Under the pieces are notes generated by a model. That model searched no databases, was not told where the DNA came from, and saw only the letters and a list, made by a program, of their open reading frames with translations. 8,693 nucleotides of DNA, from positions 1 to 8,693 of the forward strand of contig CAMPAJ010000056.1 of NCBI GenBank assembly GCA_946631805.1, given 5' to 3'. Numbering within the stretch: the stretch's first letter is position 1; every line of letters begins with the position of its first letter. Both the position numbers and the translations under genes were made by a program. Origin of the DNA: an uncultured Eggerthellaceae bacterium (lineage in GTDB: Bacteria; Actinomycetota; Coriobacteriia; Coriobacteriales; Eggerthellaceae). Shown piece by piece: positions 1 to 6,722 of the stretch.

Positions 1-980
1 GCGGCGCCGTAGGACCAACCGGCCTCGTATTCCGGGCCCTCGCCGAAACCGTCCAAATTGCCGCGGCCCTCGATCTTGGTCACGCGGCCGCAGGCGATGG
101 TGCACCCGAAGCAGCCCTGGTTCTTGACCAGGTACGTTTCGGCCAGGCGCTCGCCGGAGGTGTCGTCTGCCTTGTCCCAGTACGCGCCGTCGCGGGCATT
201 GCGCAGCGGCAGGCCGCCGACTTCGTTGATCATGTTCACGAGCACCTCGGTGCCGAGCGCTCCCAGGCCGGCGCCGGTGACGGGATGCTCGCGCAGCATG
301 GTCCGGGCGCGCGTGATCTCGTCCATGAAGCCCTTGGGGTTTGCGACCTTTACGCCGCCCGTGCCGCGCACGACGACGGCCTTCAGGTTCTTGGAGCCCA
401 TGACGGCGCCCATGCCGCCACGGCCGGCAGCGCGGTTCTTGTCGTTCATGATGGCGGCGAACAGCACGCCGCGCTCGCCCGGGGTGCCGATGGTGGCGAC
501 GCGGACTTTGCCGTGGCGCTCTTCCATGGCTTCCGTGACCGGATGCACGCCCTGGCCCCACAGGTCGGTGGCGTCGAGCAGCTCGACGAGCTCGTCGTCG
601 ATGTGCAGGTAGACGGGATGGTCGGCCTTGCCCTCGAAGATGATGCCGTCGTAGCCGGCGTACTTCAGCTCGGGGCCGAAGTGGCCACCGGAGTTCGCCG
701 CGCCGATGATGCCGGTAAGCGGCGCCTTCGAAACGACCTCGTAGCGGCCGGCCGAGCAGGCGGCAGTGCCGGTGAGCGGGCCGGTCATGAAGATCATCTT
801 GTTCTCGGGCGACAGCGGGTCGACCTTGGGATCGACCTCGTTGCAGTAATACTTGGTGCCAAGGCCACGGGCGCCCACGAAATCGTTGGCGTCCTTCATG
901 TTCAGCGGCTCCTTCTTGATGGTGCCGTCGGTCAGGTTGACGCGAAGGATCGTTCCGACCCAGCCATTTCCGCGTGTCAT
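1..980 (-). CDS. aor: Tungsten-dependent aldehyde:ferredoxin oxidoreductase, large subunit (C-terminal half beyond window)
   Basis: Oxidises aldehydes to carboxylic acids (or runs in reverse on acids with low-potential electrons) at a tungsten-bispyranopterin centre plus one 4Fe-4S cluster, in the cytosol. The 326 residues visible are the N-terminal half of a family of about 600 residues. Seen: the N-terminal pterin-binding domain with [11 protein letters not shown] (residues 35-45), [19 protein letters not shown] (64-82), the [16 protein letters not shown] stretch (97-112), and the [19 protein letters not shown] segment (183-201). Next comes CFGCTIAC (290-297), giving three of the four cluster cysteines; the fourth should lie outside the window. 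ATG at 980 overlaps the stop of the upstream polyferredoxin gene and has a GAGGAGG ribosome site 10 nt before it. An operon with that gene is therefore very likely, and the polyferredoxin is the natural electron partner. The substrate cannot be told from sequence. The family assignment is firm; the subtype (AOR, FOR, or the AorB of an AorABC complex) is open. Confidence 0.95.
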   Translation of the reverse strand, partial: MTRGNGWVGTILRVNLTDGTIKKEPLNMKDANDFVGARGLGTKYYCNEVDPKVDPLSPENKMIFMTGPLTGTAACSAGRYEVVSKAPLTGIIGAANSGGHFGPELKYAGYDGIIFEGKADHPVYLHIDDELVELLDATDLWGQGVHPVTEAMEERHGKVRVATIGTPGERGVLFAAIMNDKNRAAGRGGMGAVMGSKNLKAVVVRGTGGVKVANPKGFMDEITRARTMLREHPVTGAGLGALGTEVLVNMINEVGGLPLRNARDGAYWDKADDTSGERLAETYLVKNQGCFGCTIACGRVTKIEGRGNLDGFGEGPEYEAGWSYGA

Positions 981-1456
981 TATGCACACACCTCCTCGAC
1001 AGCTGCCTTGAGCTTATCGGCGGCGAGCTGCTTTTTGTCGGGCACCTCGTTGGGGTCCACGACGCTGATGGCGCCAGTCGGGCAATGCACGGCGCACCAG
1101 GTTTCGCCGTCGCACAGGTCGCACTTGAAAATCTTCTTCTTAGCAACCGAGTACGATACGTTGCCAAGCGGGCAAGCGCTTACGCACATCTTGCAGACGA
1201 TGCACTTGTTGGCATCGTGGGTGATGACGCCCTCGGCATTGCGCTTGAGCGCCCCGGTCGGGCAGATCGCGGCACAGCAGGCCTCGTCGCATTGCATGCA
1301 CATGATGGGCACGGTGATGGCCGCTTCCTCGTAATGGAACACGGTCACGTTGGACAGGCGCGGGTTGAACTCCTCATTATGTTTGAACGAGCAGACCAGC
1401 TCGCACGTGCGGCAGCTGACGCACTTCTTTGGGTCTACGACTAGCTGTTTAGCCAT
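980..1456 (-). CDS. Polyferredoxin with four 4Fe-4S clusters (electron-transfer subunit of the aldehyde oxidoreductase)
   Basis: A 158-residue iron-sulfur protein of the DmsB/NrfC/HycB-like class that carries electrons in the cytosol. Cysteine groups: [11 protein letters not shown] (residues 12-22), [13 protein letters not shown] (53-65), [11 protein letters not shown] (85-95) and [14 protein letters not shown] (112-125). These are enough ligands for four 4Fe-4S clusters, plus an extra Cys beside the second group and one near the C-terminus. No signal peptide or Tat motif is seen, so it is a soluble partner, not a membrane-anchored periplasmic subunit. A longer frame upstream to 1495 is open, but ATG 1456 has AGGAGG 6 nt before it and begins the conserved [12 protein letters not shown] start. 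It is first in an operon with the tungsten oxidoreductase. In size, cluster number and gene order it resembles AorA of the AorABC complex of Aromatoleum, where a polyferredoxin precedes the tungsten subunit; that parallel is inference. Confidence 0.93.
   Translation of the reverse strand: MAKQLVVDPKKCVSCRTCELVCSFKHNEEFNPRLSNVTVFHYEEAAITVPIMCMQCDEACCAAICPTGALKRNAEGVITHDANKCIVCKMCVSACPLGNVSYSVAKKKIFKCDLCDGETWCAVHCPTGAISVVDPNEVPDKKQLAADKLKAAVEEVCA
991..997 (-). promoter_or_regulatory. Ribosome binding site of the aldehyde oxidoreductase gene, inside the polyferredoxin gene
   Basis: GAGGAGG read on the minus strand, 10 nt before the ATG at 980. It sits in the last codons of the upstream gene. 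Together with the TAATG junction it indicates translational coupling, which would favour balanced synthesis of the two subunits. Confidence 0.8.
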
Positions 1457-1462
1457 AGAGCT

Positions 1463-1468
1463 CCTCCT
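1463..1468 (-). promoter_or_regulatory. Ribosome binding site deciding the polyferredoxin start
   Basis: AGGAGG on the minus strand, 6 nt before ATG 1456. It supports this start over the in-frame ATG at 1495, which would add 13 unconserved, Arg-rich residues. Confidence 0.8.
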
Positions 1469-1506
1469 CTCTCGATGGATTAACCCCACAATCATTCAAT
1501 CATGCA

Positions 1507-1595
1507 AATTAGGCAGAAAACGGTGGAAACAACCAATTAACCTCGGTGAACTTGACGTTTATTGCCTATTTTGACCTACAATTAGGCAGAAACGG
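1507..1595. repeat. TAGGCA motif cluster in the divergent control region (two direct copies, one inverted)
   Basis: Two near-identical direct copies of AATTAGGCAGAAA followed by (A)CGG lie at 1507-1523 and 1580-1595. Their starts are 73 nt apart, close to seven helical turns. An inverted core TGCCTA lies at 1563-1568 and forms a dyad with TAGGCA at 1583-1588 across 14 nt. Nothing in this 262-bp gap codes for a credible protein. The arrangement looks like a set of operator half-sites between the aldehyde oxidoreductase operon and the Fic gene. Which regulator binds, and which gene it controls, cannot be said from the sequence. Confidence 0.5.
1552..1582 (+). promoter_or_regulatory. Candidate sigma-70-type promoter for the Fic gene
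   Basis: TTGACG (1552-1557) and TACAAT (1577-1582) match -35 and -10 boxes well, but the spacing is 19 nt, longer than the usual 17. The TGCCTA core sits in the spacer and the next TAGGCA copy directly follows the -10, so a bound regulator would block polymerase. The leader to the ATG at 1719 would be about 130 nt. I could not identify a convincing promoter for the opposite, minus-strand operon. Confidence 0.35.
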
Positions 1596-1708
1596 AGATC
1601 TTGCTGCCCAATGGGTGCCGAAAGGGACTGGACTTGGGGTTGACGCCTCGTTTCGCATTGCCGTAGGGCCCGCTTGTGGTATTTGGTGAATGACGGGAAA
1701 CCTTATAT

Positions 1709-1716
1709 GGGGGTGA
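1709..1716 (+). promoter_or_regulatory. Ribosome binding site deciding the Fic gene start
   Basis: GGGGGTGA pairs with the 16S rRNA tail at all but one position and stands directly before ATG 1719. It favours 1719 over the in-frame ATG at 1707 and the TTG at 1674, which have weaker upstream signals. Confidence 0.6.
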
Positions 1717-1718
1717 CC

Positions 1719-2756
1719 ATGCGTACATTCGATTATCGGCGCTTGCCGCAAAGTCTCTTTGATGGTGAGGTTGGCACCGCAAACGTCAGGTTGTACGAGG
1801 ATAAGGGCAGGTTCGATACGATTCGGGACGCGCATGCCGAATGGCTCGAGGCGCAACGTGATGATGCCCGTTTCGGCGACGTGGATTCCTCTATGCATAT
1901 CGAGGGCTTGTACGTCGACGCCGCACGTACACGCGAGCTGCTCGAAGGAGCCGATGCCGTCGAGGATCTGGAGTTTCAAATCAAGGGTCTAGACAATGGG
2001 TATCGCCTGCTCCACGAAGACGCGGGCAATCTCGCGCTCTCGACGAGCAGCATCTTGAAGTTCTACGAAACGCTCTACGAGCATCGAGGGCTTGGCCGCA
2101 AAAGCCGCTACCGAAAAAAGGACTATATGTATGTGCAGGTCGACGGCCATGCACAGGCCATGCCAGTGAGCCCGATAACGGCGTTCGAGACTCCGCTCGT
2201 GCTCGGCGGGTCGTGCGATAGCCTTGCCGATGCGTTCAGCGCCGATGCATGCAGCCCGCTTCTCCTTAATGCGGTGTTCACGGTCGATTTCTTGTGCATT
2301 CGCCCCTTCGATGAGGGCAACGGTCGCATAGCGCGGCTGTTCTCCCAGCTTTTGCTCGAGAAATCGGGGTTCGACATAGGTCGTTACGTAAGCATCGAGC
2401 GGATTATCGAACGTACGGCTATGGAATACTACGATGCTTTGAACGCATGCGTCGAAGGCTGGGATCGCGGCCGTAACGATTATGCGCCGTATGCGACATA
2501 CTGGCTCAAAACCCTTCACGAGGCGTACCGGCAGCTCTTCGCGAAGCTCGACGCGTCTTCGAATACTGGAAAGTCTCAGCGCGTGAGAACGTTCGTCGAG
2601 CAGGCGGGTTCGGCTGTGAGCAAACGTCAGATTCGCGAGGCGCTTGCCGATGTGAGCGAGGCGACCGTTGAGGCTGCTCTTGGCAAAATGGTCAAGGAAG
2701 GCATCGTGCAGAAAGTCGGTGCCGGTCGCTCGACGGCGTACCAGTGGCTGGGCTAA
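1719..2756 (+). CDS. Fic-domain protein with C-terminal winged helix; catalytic His replaced by Arg
   Basis: A 345-residue protein with the layout of stand-alone bacterial Fic proteins (COG3177-like). An N-terminal helical region carries an inhibitory-helix-type motif SMHIEG (residues 58-63, fitting [S/T]xxxE[G/N]). The Fic core follows, with IRPFDEGNGRIARL (194-207). The C-terminal tail, about 300-345 (KRQIREAL..TVEAALGKMVKEGIV), resembles a winged-helix DNA-binding domain. Fic enzymes usually transfer AMP from ATP to a hydroxyl on a target protein, using the His of HPFx[D/E]GNGR. Here that position is Arg195 (codon CGC at 2301-2303), while the Phe, acidic residue, GNGR and following Arg are kept. 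It may therefore be unable to AMPylate, or may do something else. It stands alone, with no antitoxin-like small gene beside it, and converges on the next gene. The family call is firm; the activity is unknown. Confidence 0.92.
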   Translation: MRTFDYRRLPQSLFDGEVGTANVRLYEDKGRFDTIRDAHAEWLEAQRDDARFGDVDSSMHIEGLYVDAARTRELLEGADAVEDLEFQIKGLDNGYRLLHEDAGNLALSTSSILKFYETLYEHRGLGRKSRYRKKDYMYVQVDGHAQAMPVSPITAFETPLVLGGSCDSLADAFSADACSPLLLNAVFTVDFLCIRPFDEGNGRIARLFSQLLLEKSGFDIGRYVSIERIIERTAMEYYDALNACVEGWDRGRNDYAPYATYWLKTLHEAYRQLFAKLDASSNTGKSQRVRTFVEQAGSAVSKRQIREALADVSEATVEAALGKMVKEGIVQKVGAGRSTAYQWLG

Positions 2757-2759
2757 GCG

Positions 2760-3320
2760 CTATTTGAGCTTGGCGCGCCGCTCGCGCCAATCGGGCATGA
2801 CGGAGCTCATCAGCTTGTGGAAATCGGGCCCGTGCCCGCTTACCAGCAGGTGGCAGAGCTCGTGCACGACGACGTACTCCAGGCATTCGGGGGGATAGAG
2901 CGCAAGGCGCACGTTTATGCAGATGCGACCCGTGGAAGGTTGGCAGCTGCCCCATCGGCTCCTCATGTTGCGGTAAGCGAGCTTGCCGGCCTTCACGCCC
3001 AAAATGGGTTCCCATGCCGCGACAAGAGGCGGAACGCATGCCTCTACGATGGCACGCCATTCCTTCACCTGCCGCTCGTCGGCAGATTCCGCTTGCGACA
3101 TGGGGGAGTCGGCAACCCGTTCGCGCGCGCGGACTATCCATGCGTGCTTTTGCCGTACGAGCTGCTCGACCTCGAAATCAGGCGTGCCGATGGGCACGGA
3201 TGCTTCGATGCGCCCGTCGGGCGGTTTTATGCGCAGGCTCTTTGACCGCATGCGCTTGTACAGAACCCATACTTCTAGCTCGTCGATGAACATAAGGCGT
3301 TCTTGCTGGGCTTTGGCCAC
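2760..3320 (-). CDS. YgjP/SprT-like zinc metallopeptidase (M48-type, DUF45)
   Basis: A protein of about 186 residues with the YgjP-type metallopeptidase layout. It has an N-terminal strand-rich part (KSLRIKPPDGRIEASVPIG), the family hallmark RSRWGSC followed by ICINVRLALYPPECLEYVVVHE, and the zinc site HELCH (residues 153-157 from the GTG start) with further His in the GHGPDFH segment (163 and 168). No signal peptide or membrane segment is seen, so it is probably cytosolic. The biological substrate of the family is poorly known, although genomic linkage to restriction systems is common elsewhere; no restriction genes are visible here. The start is uncertain. GTG 3320 has GGAG 5 nt upstream and is preferred; TTG 3353 would add 11 residues without a ribosome site, and ATG 3293 would remove 9. 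Its stop lies 3 bp from the stop of the convergent Fic gene. Confidence 0.88.
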   Translation of the reverse strand: MAKAQQERLMFIDELEVWVLYKRMRSKSLRIKPPDGRIEASVPIGTPDFEVEQLVRQKHAWIVRARERVADSPMSQAESADERQVKEWRAIVEACVPPLVAAWEPILGVKAGKLAYRNMRSRWGSCQPSTGRICINVRLALYPPECLEYVVVHELCHLLVSGHGPDFHKLMSSVMPDWRERRAKLK

Positions 3321-3407
3321 ATGTGCTCCATCCGTTTGTCTTTGCGATTTCAAAACTCGATACTAACAGATGTATTAGAATAGCCTATTACCTGATAATG
3401 CAATCGA

Positions 3408-3412
3408 AAGGA
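3408..3412 (+). promoter_or_regulatory. Ribosome binding site of the secreted wall hydrolase
   Basis: AAGGA 9 nt before ATG 3422. It supports this start, which also places the signal peptide right at the N-terminus. In-frame starts further upstream (3323, 3398) would put unrelated residues before the signal sequence. The rest of the 3321-3421 gap is AT-rich and must hold the divergent promoters, but no clear -35/-10 pair could be picked. Confidence 0.6.
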
Positions 3413-3421
3413 AACAAGCTT

Positions 3422-5440
3422 ATGGCTAGTGCGAGCGTTCGAGCATGGCTCATTTCCTGTTTTGCGGTATGTCTGATTGTCGTGGCGGGCATGGTGTCGG
3501 GTCCCGTCGTGCAAAAAGCTTATGCCGAATTGGGGCAGCTCGAGGCAGCTAACTTGGAAGAAGGGGTGGGTGCAGGAGAGCCGGCAGGAGAGCTGGCTGA
3601 GCCGGCTGAGCCCGTGGTGGTAGAGACCGCACCCAAAGCCCAAGTGAAGTATGCCGTGTGCGCGGGCAGCCCGTGGATCTGGAACTCGGATGGCAAGACG
3701 GCAAAAGTATCCAAGAAAAAGCAGTTCACCGGCCTCAAACTCAAGCTGAACGCGAAGACGAGCGGTACCATCCAGTATCAAACGTACGTGCATGGCTACG
3801 GTTGGCAGTCCGTGAAAAAGAACGGCAAGGTCGCAGGCGTGACCGGCAAGAAAGCCGAGCGTATCGAAGTGGTGCGCATTGCTCTAACCGGCAAGATTTC
3901 GCAGTGGTACAACGTAGAGTACCGCGTTCTGGGCTCCGATGGCGCATGGCAAGCCTGGAAGAAGAACGGCCAAAAAGCCGGCAAAAGCAAGTCGAAGCTG
4001 CGTGCTATCCAGGTGAAGCTGACCGAGAAGCCCGCGAAGAGCGCTGCGGCGGGAACGGGCATCGTCGGCGTTCGCTATCGCGCGAAACAGGTCGGCTCTT
4101 CTTGGCAGAACTGGATGTCCAATAATTCTGCGGCGGGCAAGGCGGCTAAAAAGAAGAACGTGAAAAACTTCGCCATAGCCCTGGATAAGGGCACGTCGAG
4201 TGGGAACATCAAGTACCGTGTGCGTCTTTCGGACGGTACGTGGCAAGCCTGGAAGAAGAACGGCAAGTCCGTCGGCAACCATAGCGATATCGAGGCCATT
4301 CAGATTAAGCTCAGCGGCAAACTCGCCGAAACGTACGATGTCGTGTACCGCACGTACGTGCGCGGCGTTGGCTGGCAGGCCCGTGTGTGCAACGGCGCGA
4401 CCGCAGGTACGGCAAAGGGCCGCGGTATTTACAGCATAAAGGTGCAGCTCGTCAAAAAGACGGCGCGTGATGGCTGGGTCGGCAGCGGCAAGAACTGGTC
4501 GTATTACAAGAAGGGCAAAAAGCAGGTAAGCACTTGGATTAAAACGACCGAGTCGCCCATCAACGTCATGACCGCAAAATCGAAGCGTTATTGGCTTGAT
4601 TCGAGCGGAAAGCTCGCTGTCAATCGCATCGTTGATCCCGCTGTCAAGAAAGATGCCAAGGCTGGATATGCGGCATGTGCAACCAAGTGGGGCTATGCGC
4701 TCGTCAATGGCAAGCGGGAGACTACGAAAGGTTTCGTCTTGGCCGATGGCAATGGGAAGCTCGTTGCAGCGGCCGGTTGGGTTAAATCCGATGTCTACGA
4801 TGGCGTGGAAGAGAAGTACCGCATGGTCAGCATCGGGTCGTACGCCGTCGCGAAGACCGGTTTCTTCAAAGTCGGCGGCAACAAGTACTACGGCGATCCC
4901 GATGAGGGCTACGTCATACGCGATATGGCGTTCAACGTGGGCGATAAGTGGTACGTTGCCAAAGAGAGCGGCGCCATCGGTTCCGCCTCGACGCTCGATG
5001 TCACCATCGAGCGCTACGTTCGCTGGGCAATCAACATCGCCAATGACGATAGCCACGGCTACACGCAGGACCTCGGTGGGCGTTGGGGGCCAGATTACGA
5101 CTGCTCGTCACTCGTCATCTCGGCGCTGAAGAGCGCGGGTCTGAGCACGGGCGACGCCGTATATACCGGCAACATGCGCAGCGAGCTCACGCCGCGCGGC
5201 TTCGTGTGGCATAGCGGCACGAGCAAACTCAAGCGCGGCGATATCCTCCTTGTTCATCGGGAGGGCGGACGCCAACATACCGAGATCTATTTGGGCAAGG
5301 GCAAGACCGTCGGCGCCCACATCGCCGAGACCGGGGGAGTATTCGGGCGCACGGGCGACCAGACCGGCCATGAAATCGACGTGGGACCCTACTACAGCAT
5401 CTGGCAAGGTTACCTGAGACTCGGAAAACCCAGAAGCTAA
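3422..5440 (+). CDS. Secreted ChW-repeat protein with C-terminal phage-type peptidoglycan hydrolase domain
   Basis: A 672-residue exported cell-wall enzyme. A signal peptide (residues 1-35) has a hydrophobic core ISCFAVCLIVVAGMV and an AYA cleavage site before Glu36. An acidic Ala/Glu/Pro linker follows (36-72). Next are six ChW-like repeats of about 40-50 residues, with Trp cores near 85, 128, 176, 228, 274 and 318. The tract is rich in Lys and typified by WQAWKKNG. Residues about 350-525 form a second, Gly/Trp/Tyr-rich region (GWVGSGKNWSYYKKGKK; GFVLADGNGKLVAAAGWV) like choline- or glucan-binding repeats. The C-terminal domain (about 526-670) has DCSSLVISALKSAG with catalytic Cys561, KRGDILLVHREGG, and HTEIYLG with His619, as in the Amidase_5/NlpC-P60-like hydrolases of phage endolysins (Pal of phage Dp-1 type). 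Likely role: cutting peptidoglycan stem peptides while bound to the wall. No holin or phage genes are nearby, so a host autolysin or antagonism enzyme is likelier than a prophage lysin. Confidence 0.9.
   Translation: MASASVRAWLISCFAVCLIVVAGMVSGPVVQKAYAELGQLEAANLEEGVGAGEPAGELAEPAEPVVVETAPKAQVKYAVCAGSPWIWNSDGKTAKVSKKKQFTGLKLKLNAKTSGTIQYQTYVHGYGWQSVKKNGKVAGVTGKKAERIEVVRIALTGKISQWYNVEYRVLGSDGAWQAWKKNGQKAGKSKSKLRAIQVKLTEKPAKSAAAGTGIVGVRYRAKQVGSSWQNWMSNNSAAGKAAKKKNVKNFAIALDKGTSSGNIKYRVRLSDGTWQAWKKNGKSVGNHSDIEAIQIKLSGKLAETYDVVYRTYVRGVGWQARVCNGATAGTAKGRGIYSIKVQLVKKTARDGWVGSGKNWSYYKKGKKQVSTWIKTTESPINVMTAKSKRYWLDSSGKLAVNRIVDPAVKKDAKAGYAACATKWGYALVNGKRETTKGFVLADGNGKLVAAAGWVKSDVYDGVEEKYRMVSIGSYAVAKTGFFKVGGNKYYGDPDEGYVIRDMAFNVGDKWYVAKESGAIGSASTLDVTIERYVRWAINIANDDSHGYTQDLGGRWGPDYDCSSLVISALKSAGLSTGDAVYTGNMRSELTPRGFVWHSGTSKLKRGDILLVHREGGRQHTEIYLGKGKTVGAHIAETGGVFGRTGDQTGHEIDVGPYYSIWQGYLRLGKPRS
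3650..4459 (+). repeat. Six tandem ChW-like repeat units within the hydrolase gene
   Basis: Protein-level repeats of the ChW kind (WQ..kkNG..aG....i.aI.i.L), with one variant unit first (SPWIWNSDGKTAK). Units 2 and 4 share an exact 24-nt stretch at 3947-3970 and 4241-4264, 98 codons apart, so part of the array probably arose by copying a two-unit block. Confidence 0.7.
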
Positions 5441-5445
5441 ACAGC

Positions 5446-5476
5446 ACGATGCCACCGTTTAACGCGGTGGCATCGT
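5446..5476. terminator. Strong hairpin between convergent genes, probable bidirectional terminator
   Basis: A perfect 12-bp stem, ACGATGCCACCG (5446-5457) with CGGTGGCATCGT (5465-5476), and a 7-nt loop, starting 6 nt after the hydrolase stop and 50 nt from the stop of the convergent CCA-like gene. The T runs on either side are poor (TTGCTT on the plus side, GCTGTTTAG on the minus side). Termination could be partly factor-dependent, or the hairpin may mainly protect mRNA ends. Confidence 0.65.
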
Positions 5477-5525
5477 TGCTTGTGAGGACTTTTGCGCTGA
5501 TAGCCTTCTGGGCCCGACGCTCTTC

Positions 5526-6716
5526 CTAGCTCGTCTCCCCTGATTCGCGCAAGCCGTCCAACGTGCGCGCGAGCGCCTCTGCAAGCTGCAGGCGGGGGAG
5601 CGCCAAATCGGATTGCGCGAGCGCATCGGCTCGCTTGATGCCGCATAGGGTTTCGAGCAGCTCGTAATCGTATCCGGGGCGTTCGAGCTCGCGCTTGACC
5701 GCTTCCTCTTCTGCCAAGATCATGTCGTCGTGAATTCTCACGAGCGTCAACACGCGTTCCGCAAATTGCGGGGGCATGTTCAGGCGCAGCATAATCGCGC
5801 GTGCCATAGTCGCGCTGAGCAGGGCATGGCCGAAAAAGTGGGCGCGTTCGCCTTCCATGAAGCATGCTGCCGGCTTGCCGATATCGTGGAAGAGCGCCGC
5901 CCAGCGAGCGAGTGGCGTCGCGGGACTGCGTTGCACGACCCAGGCGATGTGCTCCCATACATCATATATATGGTAGGGGGTACGCTGGTCGAAGCCCTTG
6001 CATGCCGCGATCTCGGGCATGAGGGCCACGATTACGTCGATGGAGCTCATGAGGGCATCATGGACGTAATCGCCGAGCAGAAGCGCCTCGAGTTCCTCCA
6101 CGACGAGCGAGGGAGGCATGCTCGTGAGGCGCATCTTGTGCGCGGTCATGACCTGCATGGTCGTGGGCTCGATATCGAATCCGATCTGCGAGGACAGTCT
6201 ACATCCCCGAAGAATGCGCATGCCCCTTTCCGAAAACCGCTCGCTCGCCTTGCCGACAGCGCGTATCGAGCGGTTTCCCAAATCGCTCAAGCCGTCAGTG
6301 TAATCGCGGAATCCCCGCATGGGGTGGAATGCGATGGCGTCGATAGTGAAATCGCGGTGAGCGAGGTCCTCGTCGAGGGATGCGGCGGGTTGGACGTCGA
6401 TGACGGCGTGGTTGCCCGGCCGTGAACGCGCAATCAAATACGGTGCAATCTGCACATCGCAAGCAGCATCGGGGGCGTGCATGCAAAGACGGAAGGCGCC
6501 GGCGGTGCTTGCGGCAAGGTTTGCCGATCCAAATACGTCGTTTATCTGGTTCGGCGTAGCCGATGTCGAGATATCGAATCGGGCGATCGCGCGTCCCAGC
6601 AAGGCATCGCGGACGCATGACCCGCTCAGCCAGGCTTCGTGACCGGCGTCCTCGAGTGCGCTCAAAGCACGATGAACGGCTTTGGGTACTGATATATCGA
6701 ATCTAGCTGAAGTCAT
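5526..6716 (-). CDS. Class II CCA-adding-enzyme homologue with altered catalytic motifs and intact HD domain
   Basis: A 396-residue protein aligning by eye over its whole length with bacterial class II tRNA nucleotidyltransferases/poly(A) polymerases, which add CCA to tRNA 3' ends. Seen in order: N-terminal AGHEAWLSGSCVRDALLGR (residues 25-42), the metal-site region ARFDISTSAT, HRDFTIDAIAF (120-130), RFSERGMRILRGCR (160-173), and an HD domain with HIYDVWEH, ALFHDIGK (His277-Asp278) and HFFGH. The expected catalytic DxD reads RFD (Arg46), the RRDFTIN motif reads HRDFTID, the base-recognition EDxxR reads ERGMR, and the later ERIxxEL reads SLVVEEL. CCA addition is therefore doubtful; the protein may be a paralogue using the HD phosphohydrolase site. 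The frame is open from TTG 6731, but ATG 6716 is preferred. It has no good ribosome site, though a TACAAT box lies 6 nt upstream. A normal cca gene would be expected elsewhere in the genome. Confidence 0.85.
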   Translation of the reverse strand: MTSARFDISVPKAVHRALSALEDAGHEAWLSGSCVRDALLGRAIARFDISTSATPNQINDVFGSANLAASTAGAFRLCMHAPDAACDVQIAPYLIARSRPGNHAVIDVQPAASLDEDLAHRDFTIDAIAFHPMRGFRDYTDGLSDLGNRSIRAVGKASERFSERGMRILRGCRLSSQIGFDIEPTTMQVMTAHKMRLTSMPPSLVVEELEALLLGDYVHDALMSSIDVIVALMPEIAACKGFDQRTPYHIYDVWEHIAWVVQRSPATPLARWAALFHDIGKPAACFMEGERAHFFGHALLSATMARAIMLRLNMPPQFAERVLTLVRIHDDMILAEEEAVKRELERPGYDYELLETLCGIKRADALAQSDLALPRLQLAEALARTLDGLRESGETS

Positions 6717-6722
6717 GAGGCC

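Noticed and set aside
285..1334. Long open frame (349 codons) on the plus strand across the aldehyde oxidoreductase and polyferredoxin genes
   Set aside because: It lies antisense to two genes with clear family motifs. It spans their junction, has no recognisable domain, and is rich in Ala/Gly/Val/Asp, as expected from the reverse strand of high-GC codons.
1719..3320. Fic plus metallopeptidase as a toxin-antitoxin or defence module
   Set aside because: The two genes are convergent, not an operon. No small FicA-like antitoxin gene and no restriction, nuclease or phage-related genes flank them. Close pairing alone does not support a system.
3376..3392. AATAGGCTATT-like sequence upstream of the wall hydrolase, resembling the TAGGCA boxes
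   Set aside because: Only AATAGGC is shared and the flanks differ, so in AT-rich gap DNA this may be chance. It was not counted as a fourth box.
3321..3421. Promoter elements in the gap between the metallopeptidase and the wall hydrolase
   Set aside because: Several AT-rich hexamers could serve as -10 boxes, but none has a -35 partner at acceptable spacing on either strand.
3884..5056. Long open frame (390 codons) on the minus strand inside the wall-hydrolase gene
   Set aside because: Fully antisense to a well-supported secreted protein with repeats. No domain or ribosome site was recognised; the frame is best explained by codon bias in the repeats.
3422..5440. Wall hydrolase as a prophage endolysin
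   Set aside because: It has a Sec-type signal peptide and long wall-binding repeats, and there are no holin, tail or integrase genes in the window. A chromosomal exported enzyme fits better.
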